DNA of 22,526 nucleotides from Treponema sp. UBA6988 (GTDB taxonomy: Bacteria; Spirochaetota; Spirochaetia; Treponematales; Treponemataceae): positions 1 through 22,526 of the forward strand of contig DJYC01000029.1 in NCBI GenBank assembly GCA_002448445.1, in the 5' to 3' direction. Below, in pieces: positions 13,380 through 21,659 of the stretch (positions are counted from its first letter, which is position 1; every line of letters starts with the position of its first letter). Under the pieces are notes generated by a model, which was given only the letters and a program-made list of their open reading frames with translations, did not search any database and was not told the DNA's origin. The position numbers and the translations under genes were made by a program.

Positions 13380-14603
13380 ATGATGCGAGCAATTATTGCA
13401 GCCGCACTGTCACTGTTCTTATGCATAACACTAGGAGCAAAAGACATGCCAAAAAAGAAGTTTATAAAATGGACTCCCCTAATAAGCGCCCCCTTCAATT
13501 TTCCTGCCGACGGCCAATGGCTTTATGTACGCTACGGCTTGGACAAGGCAGTCACACCCTATCTTGGCGGAGCAGAATTACTAAATTCAGGAATCACAAG
13601 GCACTACCCCATGACCCGCACAATCAGCCTTCATACCCCCACTGGAGTAGACCTTTTATGGGCTTCCTGGACAGAAGGCAAATGGTATGTGGCAGACATA
13701 AAATTCAACCGTAAGGAAAAAGCCATAATCAAAGAAGCCCTTCTATCAACCTTCCCAAGCTACGACGACTTTGACGACTACCTTAACCCCAAGCCCAAAG
13801 AAGGAAGCTACGAAATCTTCCACATCTGCTGCTTTCCCGGCGGCAAGATACGCTACTTTTTGGAAGACAGCGACTACAAGCGCTTAATAGCCCTGGACAT
13901 AACTTCACAGGCAAAAGAAACCCACAAGCTTGACCAGTCTTTTCTTTACGGCGGAATTGGAATGATACCCAAGTCAAAAGAAAAATACTGGGACAACATG
14001 GAAGACTATTTTGACGACATGCTTAACGAAGGCAAGCATTACCTAAGCCTTGATTCAATAGAAGAAACTTACGGAACAGATTACCGCCAGCGCGCAGAAT
14101 ATTACCGAAAGCACGGAGCCGCAAGCCCAACTCTTTGGGACCCATATTTTAAACGCTACGACTACCGCGTATCAGTCATAATGGAAAATCCACAGGACAA
14201 GCTTTGGCAAGAGCACTGCTACTTTACAAATGCAGAAATGTACAAGCGACACCTTTCCGTAAATCCGGGCAACATAATTGAACATCCCTCTCCGCTAAAA
14301 AACATCTATTTTGAATGGGACGCAAACGGTTTTGCATACTGCTCAGAGCTATACTTTAACGAAGAAGAAACCTTCCGCATATTCAAAGAAGCCTTTGGCA
14401 AAGAAAGCGGCAGCAAGGGAGAATTGCAGATAGTCATAGGCAAAGACAGCGGCAGCATAAAGGCAGTTCTAACAGTAGGAAAAAATTCCTACGAGTTCAA
14501 GAAAACCCAGCTCTACATAGAGCGCTGCAAAGAGCACGGCCTTGTAGGAAAAATCATCTACAAAAACTACACGGAACCCCACCAGAAATTTGCGGGGCGG
14601 TAG
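13380..14603 (+). CDS. Secreted protein with an apparent tandem duplication of a DUF2931-like domain
   Basis: The 407-residue protein starts with a signal peptide (MMRAIIAAALSLFL to about residue 20). C15 could be a relaxed spirochaete lipobox cysteine, but an A20-K21 signal peptidase I cut is also possible. Residues 27-175 recall DUF2931: FIKWTPLISAP, LLWASWTEGKWYVADIKFN and PGGKIRYFLE. Residues 258-380 show the same order in diverged form: DYRVSVIMENP, IYFEWDANGFAYCSELYFN and GSIKAVLTV. I read this as an internal duplication. DUF2931 proteins are exported proteins of unknown function. The family call is from memory of its pattern and is moderate. The second ATG at 13383 could also start the protein. 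It is convergent with the methyltransferase gene, 25 nt away. Confidence 0.6.
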   Translation: MMRAIIAAALSLFLCITLGAKDMPKKKFIKWTPLISAPFNFPADGQWLYVRYGLDKAVTPYLGGAELLNSGITRHYPMTRTISLHTPTGVDLLWASWTEGKWYVADIKFNRKEKAIIKEALLSTFPSYDDFDDYLNPKPKEGSYEIFHICCFPGGKIRYFLEDSDYKRLIALDITSQAKETHKLDQSFLYGGIGMIPKSKEKYWDNMEDYFDDMLNEGKHYLSLDSIEETYGTDYRQRAEYYRKHGAASPTLWDPYFKRYDYRVSVIMENPQDKLWQEHCYFTNAEMYKRHLSVNPGNIIEHPSPLKNIYFEWDANGFAYCSELYFNEEETFRIFKEAFGKESGSKGELQIVIGKDSGSIKAVLTVGKNSYEFKKTQLYIERCKEHGLVGKIIYKNYTEPHQKFAGR

Positions 14604-14628
14604 GCAGAACACGGAACAAGGGGCCCGC

Positions 14629-16050
14629 TTAGTCAAGGTTCAGGATAAAGGCACCGCTTTTCCAGTCTGTCCTCATCTGGTACTTTGGCATACGGACGGA
14701 ATAGCTTTCCCCGGAATGCAGTGGCTTTTCTGTAACCGCAAGCAAAAGCCCTATGGCAGAACAGGCGTAGTATCCCGTACGGTTTCCGGGCAGGCGTATG
14801 GGGTCGCTTGCAATGCGGAAGGAAAGGAATTCTTCCTTATGCAAAGAATCCTTCTTTTCCGCATCACTCTTTTCTTCTCCGGCACGTGCCAAGGCCACAA
14901 AAGAAAGGACAGCGCGTTCCTTGGTAAGGTTTGACTGGTCGGAAAGTTTAAGCAGAGTCTTTGGGGCATCTTCCGTTGTAAAGACATAGTTGCACCACTT
15001 GCCACCATTGCTCTTGTCCTCTCCGTTCATTGGGCATTCAGCACAGTGGGTACAAGGGGAAAGCGGAACAAAGTCTTTGCGTATAAAGGCATCGCGCAAA
15101 AGAGAAATGAACCTTCCAGACTTTGGAACCCCTGGCTCTATAATCAAGAACTTGGTGGAAGGATTTGCCTTGTCGGTATAGGCAAGAAGTTTTTCCGCAA
15201 ATTTCTTTGCAGTGTATTCAGGCGGCATATCGGTATTTTCGTTTGCCTCGTTGAACATATTGGCGCATGTTACAAATGCAGCGCTCTGCTTTATTCTGTC
15301 TCCAAATTCACCCTTTACACGGACAATTTCCCAGGCCTCACACTTTAGCCGTGCCGCAATAGAAAGAAAGATGTCCATTCCAAACTGGAGTGCCTGGCTT
15401 GAAATATCCATGCAGTACCAAGTAAGCCTTACATTGCGCAGTTCCGGGCGGGCAAGAAAAAGGGCAATGGGTACAGTCAGGGGGCCGCTTCCAATGTCAA
15501 GGCAGATTTCCCCTTCGCCAAGATTAAGAAAATTCTTTGGAAGGTTAGAAAAAAGCCTTGTAAGACGAACCAAATTCCACCAGAGGTAATAGTGGACGTA
15601 AGCGCTAAGGGACGTCGTTTCGTTCATGTAGCCAAGCCAGCGGTCTGTGCGCTCATCGGTAAGGTAGTGGCTAAGCATACGGATGTGCTTGGGAAGAAGG
15701 GCACGCTGCCTAGAGTTAAGCGGATGGGTAGAAGAAACAATCTCCATAAAATCAGCAATAACTTCCTGGGCATCCTTTGGAACAGAATCAATGTTGTAAA
15801 GGGAATCAATGGAACGCACAAGAGGCGGATTGTGCTTTGTCTTTGCACGGGAAAGCTCTTTCTTTTCCTTCTTTTTTGCCTGGGCATCTTTTTCCTGCTT
15901 CTTAAGTTCATCAAGCTGCTGCTTTAGTTCCCGCTTTTCTTTTTTTTGCTTTTCAACCTTTGCCTGATTCTTTTTCTGGTAAAGAGAAATTCCCTGTTTC
16001 TTTTCCCACCACTTGAGTTCTATTTTTTCAGGATTGTCCGTATTTTCCAT
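14629..16050 (-). CDS. Rsm22-like (METTL17-type) SAM-dependent methyltransferase, ribosome-associated
   Basis: The 473-residue protein has a Lys/Glu-rich coiled-coil N terminus (about 20-75) and a class I methyltransferase fold with the SAM loop LDIGSGP at 184-190 and acidic D215 after the second strand. IIEPGVPKSGRFISLLRD (303-320) is typical of the Rsm22 family. Four cysteines, C333, C336, C339 and C353 (SPCTHCAECP ... KWC), form a likely iron-sulfur or zinc site as in Rsm22/METTL17, which assist small-subunit assembly in mitochondria. The bacterial role is not established. An in-frame ATG at 16089 would overlap merR; the ATG at 16050, one base after the merR stop and preceded by AGAGGTGG, is preferred. 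It is last in the ptsI-der-merR operon. Confidence 0.75.
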   Translation of the reverse strand: MENTDNPEKIELKWWEKKQGISLYQKKNQAKVEKQKKEKRELKQQLDELKKQEKDAQAKKKEKKELSRAKTKHNPPLVRSIDSLYNIDSVPKDAQEVIADFMEIVSSTHPLNSRQRALLPKHIRMLSHYLTDERTDRWLGYMNETTSLSAYVHYYLWWNLVRLTRLFSNLPKNFLNLGEGEICLDIGSGPLTVPIALFLARPELRNVRLTWYCMDISSQALQFGMDIFLSIAARLKCEAWEIVRVKGEFGDRIKQSAAFVTCANMFNEANENTDMPPEYTAKKFAEKLLAYTDKANPSTKFLIIEPGVPKSGRFISLLRDAFIRKDFVPLSPCTHCAECPMNGEDKSNGGKWCNYVFTTEDAPKTLLKLSDQSNLTKERAVLSFVALARAGEEKSDAEKKDSLHKEEFLSFRIASDPIRLPGNRTGYYACSAIGLLLAVTEKPLHSGESYSVRMPKYQMRTDWKSGAFILNLD

Positions 16051-16051
16051 T

Positions 16052-16411
16052 CTAAACCACCTCTGCTTTGGCTGCCTCTGCTTGGGCACCCTTTCCCCGA
16101 GAATTCAATTCAAGATAAACATCATTCAGTTCTGCCCGTATTTGCCTTATTGCAGCAAGGGCGGTTGCCGCTGCATCCGATGCCTGGGTTTCCTTTATAA
16201 TCTGGCTTCTAGCTCCGTCTATAGTATAACGCTCGGTGTAAATCAGATACTTTAACCTGCGGATCATGTCTATATTCCGCTGGCTGTACAGGCGGCGGCC
16301 GTTCAAATCCTTCTGCGGCGTAAAACTGGGAATTATTTCTTCCCAGTAGCGGAGGATATAGGGCTTTATCCCTGTAAGCTGCTCAACTTCACCAATAGTA
16401 TACTGTGCCAT
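16052..16411 (-). CDS. MerR-family transcriptional regulator
   Basis: The 119-residue protein has a MerR winged helix-turn-helix at residues 3-70: YTIGEVEQLTGIKPYILRYWE and NGRRLYSQRNIDMIRRLKYLI. The LRYWE and RRLYS motifs are characteristic. The remaining 45 residues are a short Ala-rich helix that probably makes the dimer; there is no ligand-binding domain and no metal-binding cysteine. It starts three bases after the der stop with AAGGA inside the end of der as ribosome site, so it is translated from the operon mRNA. The target is unknown. Short MerR proteins of this kind occur in many bacteria as HspR- or MlrA-like regulators. Confidence 0.88.
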   Translation of the reverse strand: MAQYTIGEVEQLTGIKPYILRYWEEIIPSFTPQKDLNGRRLYSQRNIDMIRRLKYLIYTERYTIDGARSQIIKETQASDAAATALAAIRQIRAELNDVYLELNSRGKGAQAEAAKAEVV

Positions 16412-16414
16412 GGC

Positions 16415-18037
16415 TTATCCTTCGTTAGAGTTCCTGTCCTGCCACTTCTGGCGGCTTGCCTTCATCTCTATCTGCACCGGAATCTGGTCAAAGCCAAGGT
16501 CTTTGCGTATCCTGTTCTTTAGGTAAGTTACATAGCTTTCCGGAACATTGTCCGGACGGGTTGCAAAAATCATAAAGTTAACAGGGTTCACGCTGGTCTG
16601 GGTCATGTAGCGCACCTTAAAGTGGATGGCCTTTGTTGCTGGCGGCGGATACTGTGTAAGCCAGTCGCGAAGTGCCATGTTTAGCGCGGCAGTGTCAACC
16701 TTGCGGGTAAGCTGAGCATAAAGCTCAAGTGCCGTGTTCATAAGGTTCTTTATTCCGTCAGAATTCTTTGCGCTGATTGGAACAACAGGAGCCCAGTTCA
16801 TCTGGCCAAACATGGTGTGAATGTAGTCGGTAACGCTTCTCACAGCCTTGTTGCCCCTGTCTTCCATAAGGTCCCACTTGTTTAGGACAAATATAACACC
16901 GCGGCCTTTCTCGAATGCAAGCGAAGTAATTTTTTTGTCCTGATCGCTAAGGCCTTCCTTTGCGTCTATCATAATAAAGGCAATATCACATTCATCAAGA
17001 GTTTTTATTGCACGGTTTACGGAATAATACTCAACGTTTTCGCTAACCTTTGACTTGCGCCTTATTCCAGCGGTATCAAGAATTTCTATGCTGCGGCCGT
17101 TGTACAAAAAGCTTCCTTCCACAACATCGCGGGTGGTTCCAGCGTAGTCGCTTACAATGCTGGCCTGGGTGTGGGTAAGGGCATTTGTAAGCGTAGACTT
17201 TCCGGTATTGGGCTTACCAAGAATTGTAATGCGTACGGAACGGTCCTCTTCCTTGCCCTCTGTTACACGGCTAAAGTCCAGACCGCTAACGAGCCTTTCC
17301 TGCAAGTCACTAAGATTGTTGCCCTTAAGCGCAGAAATCGTCATGAATTCCTTAAAGCCAAACTTAACTGCTTCGTATGCAGCAGCGGCAGTCTTTTCGC
17401 TCTCACACTTGTTTGCCGCAACAATAATCTTGTCTGAATACTGCCTAAGGTGGGAAATAAGCTCCTCGTCTTCCGCAGTGATTGCCTCTGCATCCAAAAG
17501 CAAAAGAATCTTGTCTGCCTTTACAAGCATTTCCACCGTTTTGGCAACAACAAGGTCATCCATTTCACTTTCGCGGGAGGCGTAGTCACGGGTAAGCTTG
17601 TAGCCGCCAGTGTCCATAAGGTGAACGGGCTTTCCTGCAATAAAGCATGTCCCTTCGACAGGGTCGCGGGTAACACCGGGAGTTGGGTCTGTAATGGCCC
17701 TCTTTGTGTGGGTAAGCGCATTAAAAAGAGTGGACTTTCCCACGTTGGGGCGGCCTGCTATTACAATCAGTGGAAGATTATAGTAGGTTTTGTCCGGGTA
17801 GAATTTTTGAGTTTGCGACTTTCTCTTACTGCCAATCTTTTCTGCAGAATGCGATTCGTCCGAATGCGATTCATCCGAATCAGATTCTTCAGAATCAAAT
17901 TCACCAGACTGGGCATCATCTGCATCATAAGAAGCATCATCTAAAGCTCCGTCTGTTGACTCAACTTCCTCGTCGTAGTCCTGGGGCTTTACCGGCTTGG
18001 GCTTAGAAAAATCAGGTTTCTTTTTCTTCTTTTTCAT
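16415..18037 (-). CDS. der: Ribosome biogenesis GTPase Der (EngA)
   Basis: Der is a double-GTPase that assists 50S ribosomal subunit assembly. P-loop 1 AGRPNVGKST is at 94-103 with DPTPGVTRD (switch I) and DTGG. P-loop 2 LGKPNTGKST is at 273-282 with AGTTRD and DTAG. A KH-like C-terminal domain ends the protein. The first NKxD is NKCE, a variant also known in other Der proteins. At 540 residues it is longer than usual (about 440-490), because of an N-terminal extension of about 85 residues: a Lys run, then an Asp/Glu/Ser-rich stretch with DESHSDESHS repeats (about 55-64). The start has AGGA five bases upstream. It follows ptsI by 23 nt and leads directly into merR. Confidence 0.95.
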   Translation of the reverse strand: MKKKKKKPDFSKPKPVKPQDYDEEVESTDGALDDASYDADDAQSGEFDSEESDSDESHSDESHSAEKIGSKRKSQTQKFYPDKTYYNLPLIVIAGRPNVGKSTLFNALTHTKRAITDPTPGVTRDPVEGTCFIAGKPVHLMDTGGYKLTRDYASRESEMDDLVVAKTVEMLVKADKILLLLDAEAITAEDEELISHLRQYSDKIIVAANKCESEKTAAAAYEAVKFGFKEFMTISALKGNNLSDLQERLVSGLDFSRVTEGKEEDRSVRITILGKPNTGKSTLTNALTHTQASIVSDYAGTTRDVVEGSFLYNGRSIEILDTAGIRRKSKVSENVEYYSVNRAIKTLDECDIAFIMIDAKEGLSDQDKKITSLAFEKGRGVIFVLNKWDLMEDRGNKAVRSVTDYIHTMFGQMNWAPVVPISAKNSDGIKNLMNTALELYAQLTRKVDTAALNMALRDWLTQYPPPATKAIHFKVRYMTQTSVNPVNFMIFATRPDNVPESYVTYLKNRIRKDLGFDQIPVQIEMKASRQKWQDRNSNEG

Positions 18038-18060
18038 TGTTTTCCTGTAGTTAAAAATCT

Positions 18061-19767
18061 TTAAAGAAGTGACTGGCTTGAAATAGTTTCCAGTTCCCTT
18101 ATTGAAAATTGCGAAAGAGTCTCTTTTATAAGAGGAATTTGCTTTGGTGCCATGCTAAAGCGGCGGATTCCCATACCTGCCAAAATCATTGCACTTTCCC
18201 TGTTTCCGGCCATTTCTCCGCATACGGAAACAGGAATGTTGGCGTTAGCAGAGGCCTTTATCGTGTTCTTGATAAGGCGTAGCACTGCAAGGTGAAATTC
18301 ATTATAGTTTGGCGCAACCGTTGGATTTTCGCGGTCTATGCCAATCGTGTACTGGGTAAGGTCGTTTGTTCCCAAAGAGAAGAATGCGCTGTGGGGAGCA
18401 AGACAGTCTGCACAAATTGCGGCTGCTGCGGTTTCCACCATAATGCCTATTGGAATGTCCGGCTTAAAAGGAATCCCCTCTGCCTTAAGCGACATCTGAA
18501 CACCTTTTGCAATACCAAGGGCAGTTTCAACCTGGGCAACGTCGGTAATCAGCGGCAAAAGAATGCGAAGGTTTCCGTAAAGACCTGCCCTGTAAAGAGC
18601 GCGTAACTGGGTGCGGAAAACATTGGGGTAAAAAAGCGACATCCTTATTGCCCTCAAACCCATCAGAGGATTCTTTTCTGCAATAGAAGGTATGTCCTTG
18701 CTTGCAATCAGCTTGTCACCGCCAGCATCAAGGGTGCGGATTGTTACCGGACGGCCATCCATAATTTCCAAGACACGCTTGTATGCCTGGAACTGCAACT
18801 CTTCGCTTGTTGCACTGCTAAAAGTCCCCCCTTCCTGATTCATAGCCTGAATTTCATTCATAAAAAGGAATTCCGTGCGGAAAAGGCCAATTCCGTCTGC
18901 GCCTTCTTCCAAAGCAAGCTCTGCTTCTTCCACGGTTCCTATGTTTGCATATATCTTAAAGCGGGTTCCGTCCTGGGTTTCTGCCACCTTGTCCTTAAAC
19001 TTGTGCAGGGTGGCAAGATATTTTTGTTCCTGTAAAATCTTTTCTTCGTAGTCGGCAAGAGTCTTTTCATCCGGAGCATCAATCACCTCTCCGTGGGTGC
19101 CGTCCACAATCATCGTGGTTCCATCCTGAACCAGATTCGTTATGTTTCCAAGTCCAACAACAGCCGGAATTCCATAGCTCTTTGCAAGAATGGCAACATG
19201 GCTTGCAACACCGCCTTCCGTAAGTGCAAGCCCGGCAATTTTCCGCTTGCTAAGGATAACAGTGTCGCTGGTCTTCATTTCCTTTGCAACAATGATTGAA
19301 CCATCGGGAACATCGTTTATGTTAAATGGATGGTAGTCCAGAAGAACATTCATGACCTTGCCAAAAACATCTTCTATGTCGTGGGAACGCTCGGCAAGAT
19401 AATCGTTTCCGCTGCTTCTTAGCTTTTGGGCATATTCTACGGTCTTTTTCTGGAGGATGTATTCCACATTATAAAGTTCCGCCTCCAGGGCCGCCTTCAA
19501 TTCCTTTGTAAAAACAGGATCCGTAAGCATAAGCTGGTAGGTCTCAAAAATAACGCGCTGAAGGTCTTCCGAACCAAGAGACTTTTGATGGCTCTCAATT
19601 TCTTCCTGGACGTCTTCAACGGCATCTTCAAAACGTTTCCATTCTTCCGCCACATCTTCCGAGGAAATTTTATTTTGAGGAATTACAAGCTCCTGACTTT
19701 CGGGCAGTATAAAAACTTTGCCAATTCCAATACCCCCGGCAGCAGAAATGCCTAGCATAACATTCAT
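18061..19767 (-). CDS. ptsI: Phosphoenolpyruvate-protein phosphotransferase (PTS enzyme I)
   Basis: The 568-residue protein matches the usual enzyme I length (about 570). It takes phosphate from PEP and passes it to HPr in the cytoplasm, the first step of PTS sugar uptake or of PTS-based regulation. The phosphohistidine lies in GGVASHVAILAKS at H190. The PEP-binding barrel shows DGIGLFRTEFLFM, DAGGDK, RAIRMSL, LGTNDLTQYTIGIDR and VCGEMAGN. All catalytic landmarks are present. No HPr or sugar-specific EII gene is in the window. It is the first gene of the ptsI-der-merR-methyltransferase operon. The ATG at 19767 is seven bases from a -10 box with no Shine-Dalgarno sequence; an internal ATG three codons later is an alternative. 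Confidence 0.96.
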   Translation of the reverse strand: MNVMLGISAAGGIGIGKVFILPESQELVIPQNKISSEDVAEEWKRFEDAVEDVQEEIESHQKSLGSEDLQRVIFETYQLMLTDPVFTKELKAALEAELYNVEYILQKKTVEYAQKLRSSGNDYLAERSHDIEDVFGKVMNVLLDYHPFNINDVPDGSIIVAKEMKTSDTVILSKRKIAGLALTEGGVASHVAILAKSYGIPAVVGLGNITNLVQDGTTMIVDGTHGEVIDAPDEKTLADYEEKILQEQKYLATLHKFKDKVAETQDGTRFKIYANIGTVEEAELALEEGADGIGLFRTEFLFMNEIQAMNQEGGTFSSATSEELQFQAYKRVLEIMDGRPVTIRTLDAGGDKLIASKDIPSIAEKNPLMGLRAIRMSLFYPNVFRTQLRALYRAGLYGNLRILLPLITDVAQVETALGIAKGVQMSLKAEGIPFKPDIPIGIMVETAAAAICADCLAPHSAFFSLGTNDLTQYTIGIDRENPTVAPNYNEFHLAVLRLIKNTIKASANANIPVSVCGEMAGNRESAMILAGMGIRRFSMAPKQIPLIKETLSQFSIRELETISSQSLL

Positions 19768-19774
19768 CGCTTCT

Positions 19775-19803
19775 ATAATATCAATAGTTCAATGAATAGT
19801 CAA
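19775..19803 (-). promoter_or_regulatory. ptsI operon promoter (leaderless type)
   Basis: On the minus strand TTGACT (19803-19798), 17 nt, TATTAT (19780-19775). The ATG follows after seven bases. Confidence 0.7.
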
Positions 19804-19884
19804 CGATAGGTTTTTTCTCTTTTTTCTGTGGCAGCTGCTTTTTTAACAAAAAATATATTTTAAGTTACATTTAAGGCATCTTTT

Positions 19885-19963
19885 AGGGGCTTTCCGGGGT
19901 TCCGCGGGTCCCTTCCCGCTCCATTACTCCACTTCGTTCCGCAACCCGCTAGCGCGGGCCCCT
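19885..19963 (+). repeat. Cloverleaf-type repeat unit D
   Basis: The outer stem is AGGGG (19885-19889) with CCCCT (19959-19963). The arms are GCGGG-TCCCTT-CCCGC (19904-19919) and CCCGC-TAGC-GCGGG (19945-19958). The middle arm is longer and imperfect. The conserved blocks are GGGGTTCC, CTCCATT, GCAACC and GGCCCCTACAATCC. It lies between the divergent ptsI and hutH promoters. Confidence 0.75.
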
Positions 19964-19977
19964 ACAATCCCTGCCAT

Positions 19978-20051
19978 GTCTTAATATGCTAAGACGTTTT
20001 AACAGTTCTCCAATTTTCTTTCTTGCAATTTTCTTCTATATATAAGATAAT
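19978..20051 (+). promoter_or_regulatory. Promoter and possible operator of the ammonia-lyase gene (leaderless type)
   Basis: TTGCAA (20023-20028), 17 nt, GATAAT (20046-20051). The ATG at 20059 follows after seven bases with no Shine-Dalgarno sequence. An inverted repeat GTCTTA-ATATGC-TAAGAC (19978-19995) upstream of the -35 could be an activator or repressor site. Confidence 0.6.
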
Positions 20052-20058
20052 CATTTTT

Positions 20059-21636
20059 ATGAAAACAGTTACAGTAGACGGAGAAACCTTAACCATAGAA
20101 AAAGTATGCCAAGTTGCCGAAGGAAAAGCTGGCATAGCACTTTCGGAAGAGAAATCATTTTGGGAAACCCTGCGAAAATCCCGCGAATTCCTTATGAGCT
20201 ACATTGCAAAGGGCTTACCCACTTACGGCGTTACCACAGGATTCGGCGACTCCTGCGACGGACAGGTGAACCCGGAAAAAGCCGCCGCCCTGCAGCATTC
20301 AATCGTAAGCTACCACGGAATAGGTCTTGGACCAAAATTTGACAGGGAAACAGGACGCGCAGTTGTTCTTTGCCGCCTAAACTCCAACGTAAAGGGAGGC
20401 CATTCTGCAATCAGGGAAGAGCTTGCCCGCATGATGGAAACCCTCTTAAACAAGGACATAATTCCCGTAATCCCTCAGCTGGGCTCTGTCGGTGCATCAG
20501 GAGACCTTACGCCCCTAGCCTACCTGGGTGCAGTAATGTACGGAGAGCGGGACGTATACTACAAGGGCAAAATCGTTCCCACAATGCAGGCCTTTGAAGC
20601 AGAAGGCATAAAACCCCTTCCACTGGAGGCAAAGGAAGGCCTTGCAATTATGAACGGAACATCTGTAATGACGGCAGTTGCAGCCCTTGCATGGAAAAAG
20701 GCAGAGCGCCTTGCAAACCTTTCGGACTTTTTAACGGCAGCCGCATCGGAAATCCTTCAGGGAAAAGACGTGCCCTTCCGCGCAAAGGTCAGTTCAATAA
20801 AAAACCATCCGGGCCAGTGCGAAAGTGCAGCCTACATCTACAATATTGTAAAAGATGCAAAGCGGGTCTACAACTACGAAGAATTCCTTAACTCCATGAA
20901 GGCAATAGGCAACAAGGGCTACCGCAAGACAGAAAAAAAGATTCAGGACCGCTATTCAATACGCTGCGCACCCCAGATTAACGGCGTACTCCGCGACACC
21001 CTGCATTTTACCCACGACCTTATAGAGCAGGAACTAAATTCCGCAAACGACAACCCCCTTGTGGACATAGAAAGCCAGAGTCTTTTTAACACGGGCAATT
21101 TTTACGGCGGCCACATCTGTGCAAGCTGCGACTACCTCCGCATAGCCCTTGCAAACATAAGCGACCTTGCAGACAAGCAGGCAGAGCTTTTAATAGACGG
21201 CAAATTCAACGGCCTTACGCCAAACCTCATTCCCGTTACAAAAGAAGACGCCCCACAGGCAGGCCTCCGCTTTGGCTTTAAGGCGGCACAGATTACAATG
21301 AGCGCCATCCGCGGGGAAGTTCAGACATACGCAAGCCCTGTCAGCATAACAAGCGCACCAACAGAGGCACTCAACCAAGACAAGGTTTCCATGGGAACCA
21401 TTTCTGCCCGCCACTTGGCAGAAGAAATAGAGCTTATTTTCCTTCAGTTTGCAGTACACGTGCTTGCCGTATGCCAAGCCATGGATATTGTAGGAAAAGA
21501 CCAGTTCAGCCCCTTCCTGCAAAAGGTTTACGCAGAAGTAAGAAAGATTTCTTCCTTTGTAGAAGATGACCGCGCACTGGACAAAGAAGCGGAAGCACTT
21601 GCCATCTGGCTAAAGCAGACGGAACTGTTCACCTAA
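20059..21636 (+). CDS. hutH: Aromatic amino acid lyase, probable histidine ammonia-lyase
   Basis: The 525-residue enzyme removes ammonia from an aromatic amino acid, most likely histidine to urocanate. The self-formed MIO cofactor comes from A146-S147-G148 in GSVGASGDLTPLAYL. The catalytic Tyr lies in PTYGVTTGFG (Y56). Downstream are QDRYSIRCAPQ and a DNPLV motif. At the substrate-selectivity site LQHSIVSYHG, His86 sits where bacterial histidine lyases have His, but Tyr85 replaces the usual Ser. Histidine is therefore the best but not certain substrate. An in-frame ATG at 20023 coincides with the -35 region, so 20059 is used. No other histidine-degradation gene is in the window. The gene is convergent with folP, leaving 23 nt. 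Confidence 0.88.
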   Translation: MKTVTVDGETLTIEKVCQVAEGKAGIALSEEKSFWETLRKSREFLMSYIAKGLPTYGVTTGFGDSCDGQVNPEKAAALQHSIVSYHGIGLGPKFDRETGRAVVLCRLNSNVKGGHSAIREELARMMETLLNKDIIPVIPQLGSVGASGDLTPLAYLGAVMYGERDVYYKGKIVPTMQAFEAEGIKPLPLEAKEGLAIMNGTSVMTAVAALAWKKAERLANLSDFLTAAASEILQGKDVPFRAKVSSIKNHPGQCESAAYIYNIVKDAKRVYNYEEFLNSMKAIGNKGYRKTEKKIQDRYSIRCAPQINGVLRDTLHFTHDLIEQELNSANDNPLVDIESQSLFNTGNFYGGHICASCDYLRIALANISDLADKQAELLIDGKFNGLTPNLIPVTKEDAPQAGLRFGFKAAQITMSAIRGEVQTYASPVSITSAPTEALNQDKVSMGTISARHLAEEIELIFLQFAVHVLAVCQAMDIVGKDQFSPFLQKVYAEVRKISSFVEDDRALDKEAEALAIWLKQTELFT

Positions 21637-21659
21637 TGCCAGCCTACTAGCTATTGGTG

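Noticed and set aside
17405..17413. Mutated guanine-specificity motif (NKCE) in the first Der GTPase domain
   Set aside because: Glu in place of Asp at this position is a known variant in Der homologues, so it is not evidence of lost function.
19801..19860. GCAGCTGC palindrome with flanking T-runs as a terminator
   Set aside because: It lies between two divergent genes with no upstream transcript to end, and the stem is only the 8-bp self-palindrome.
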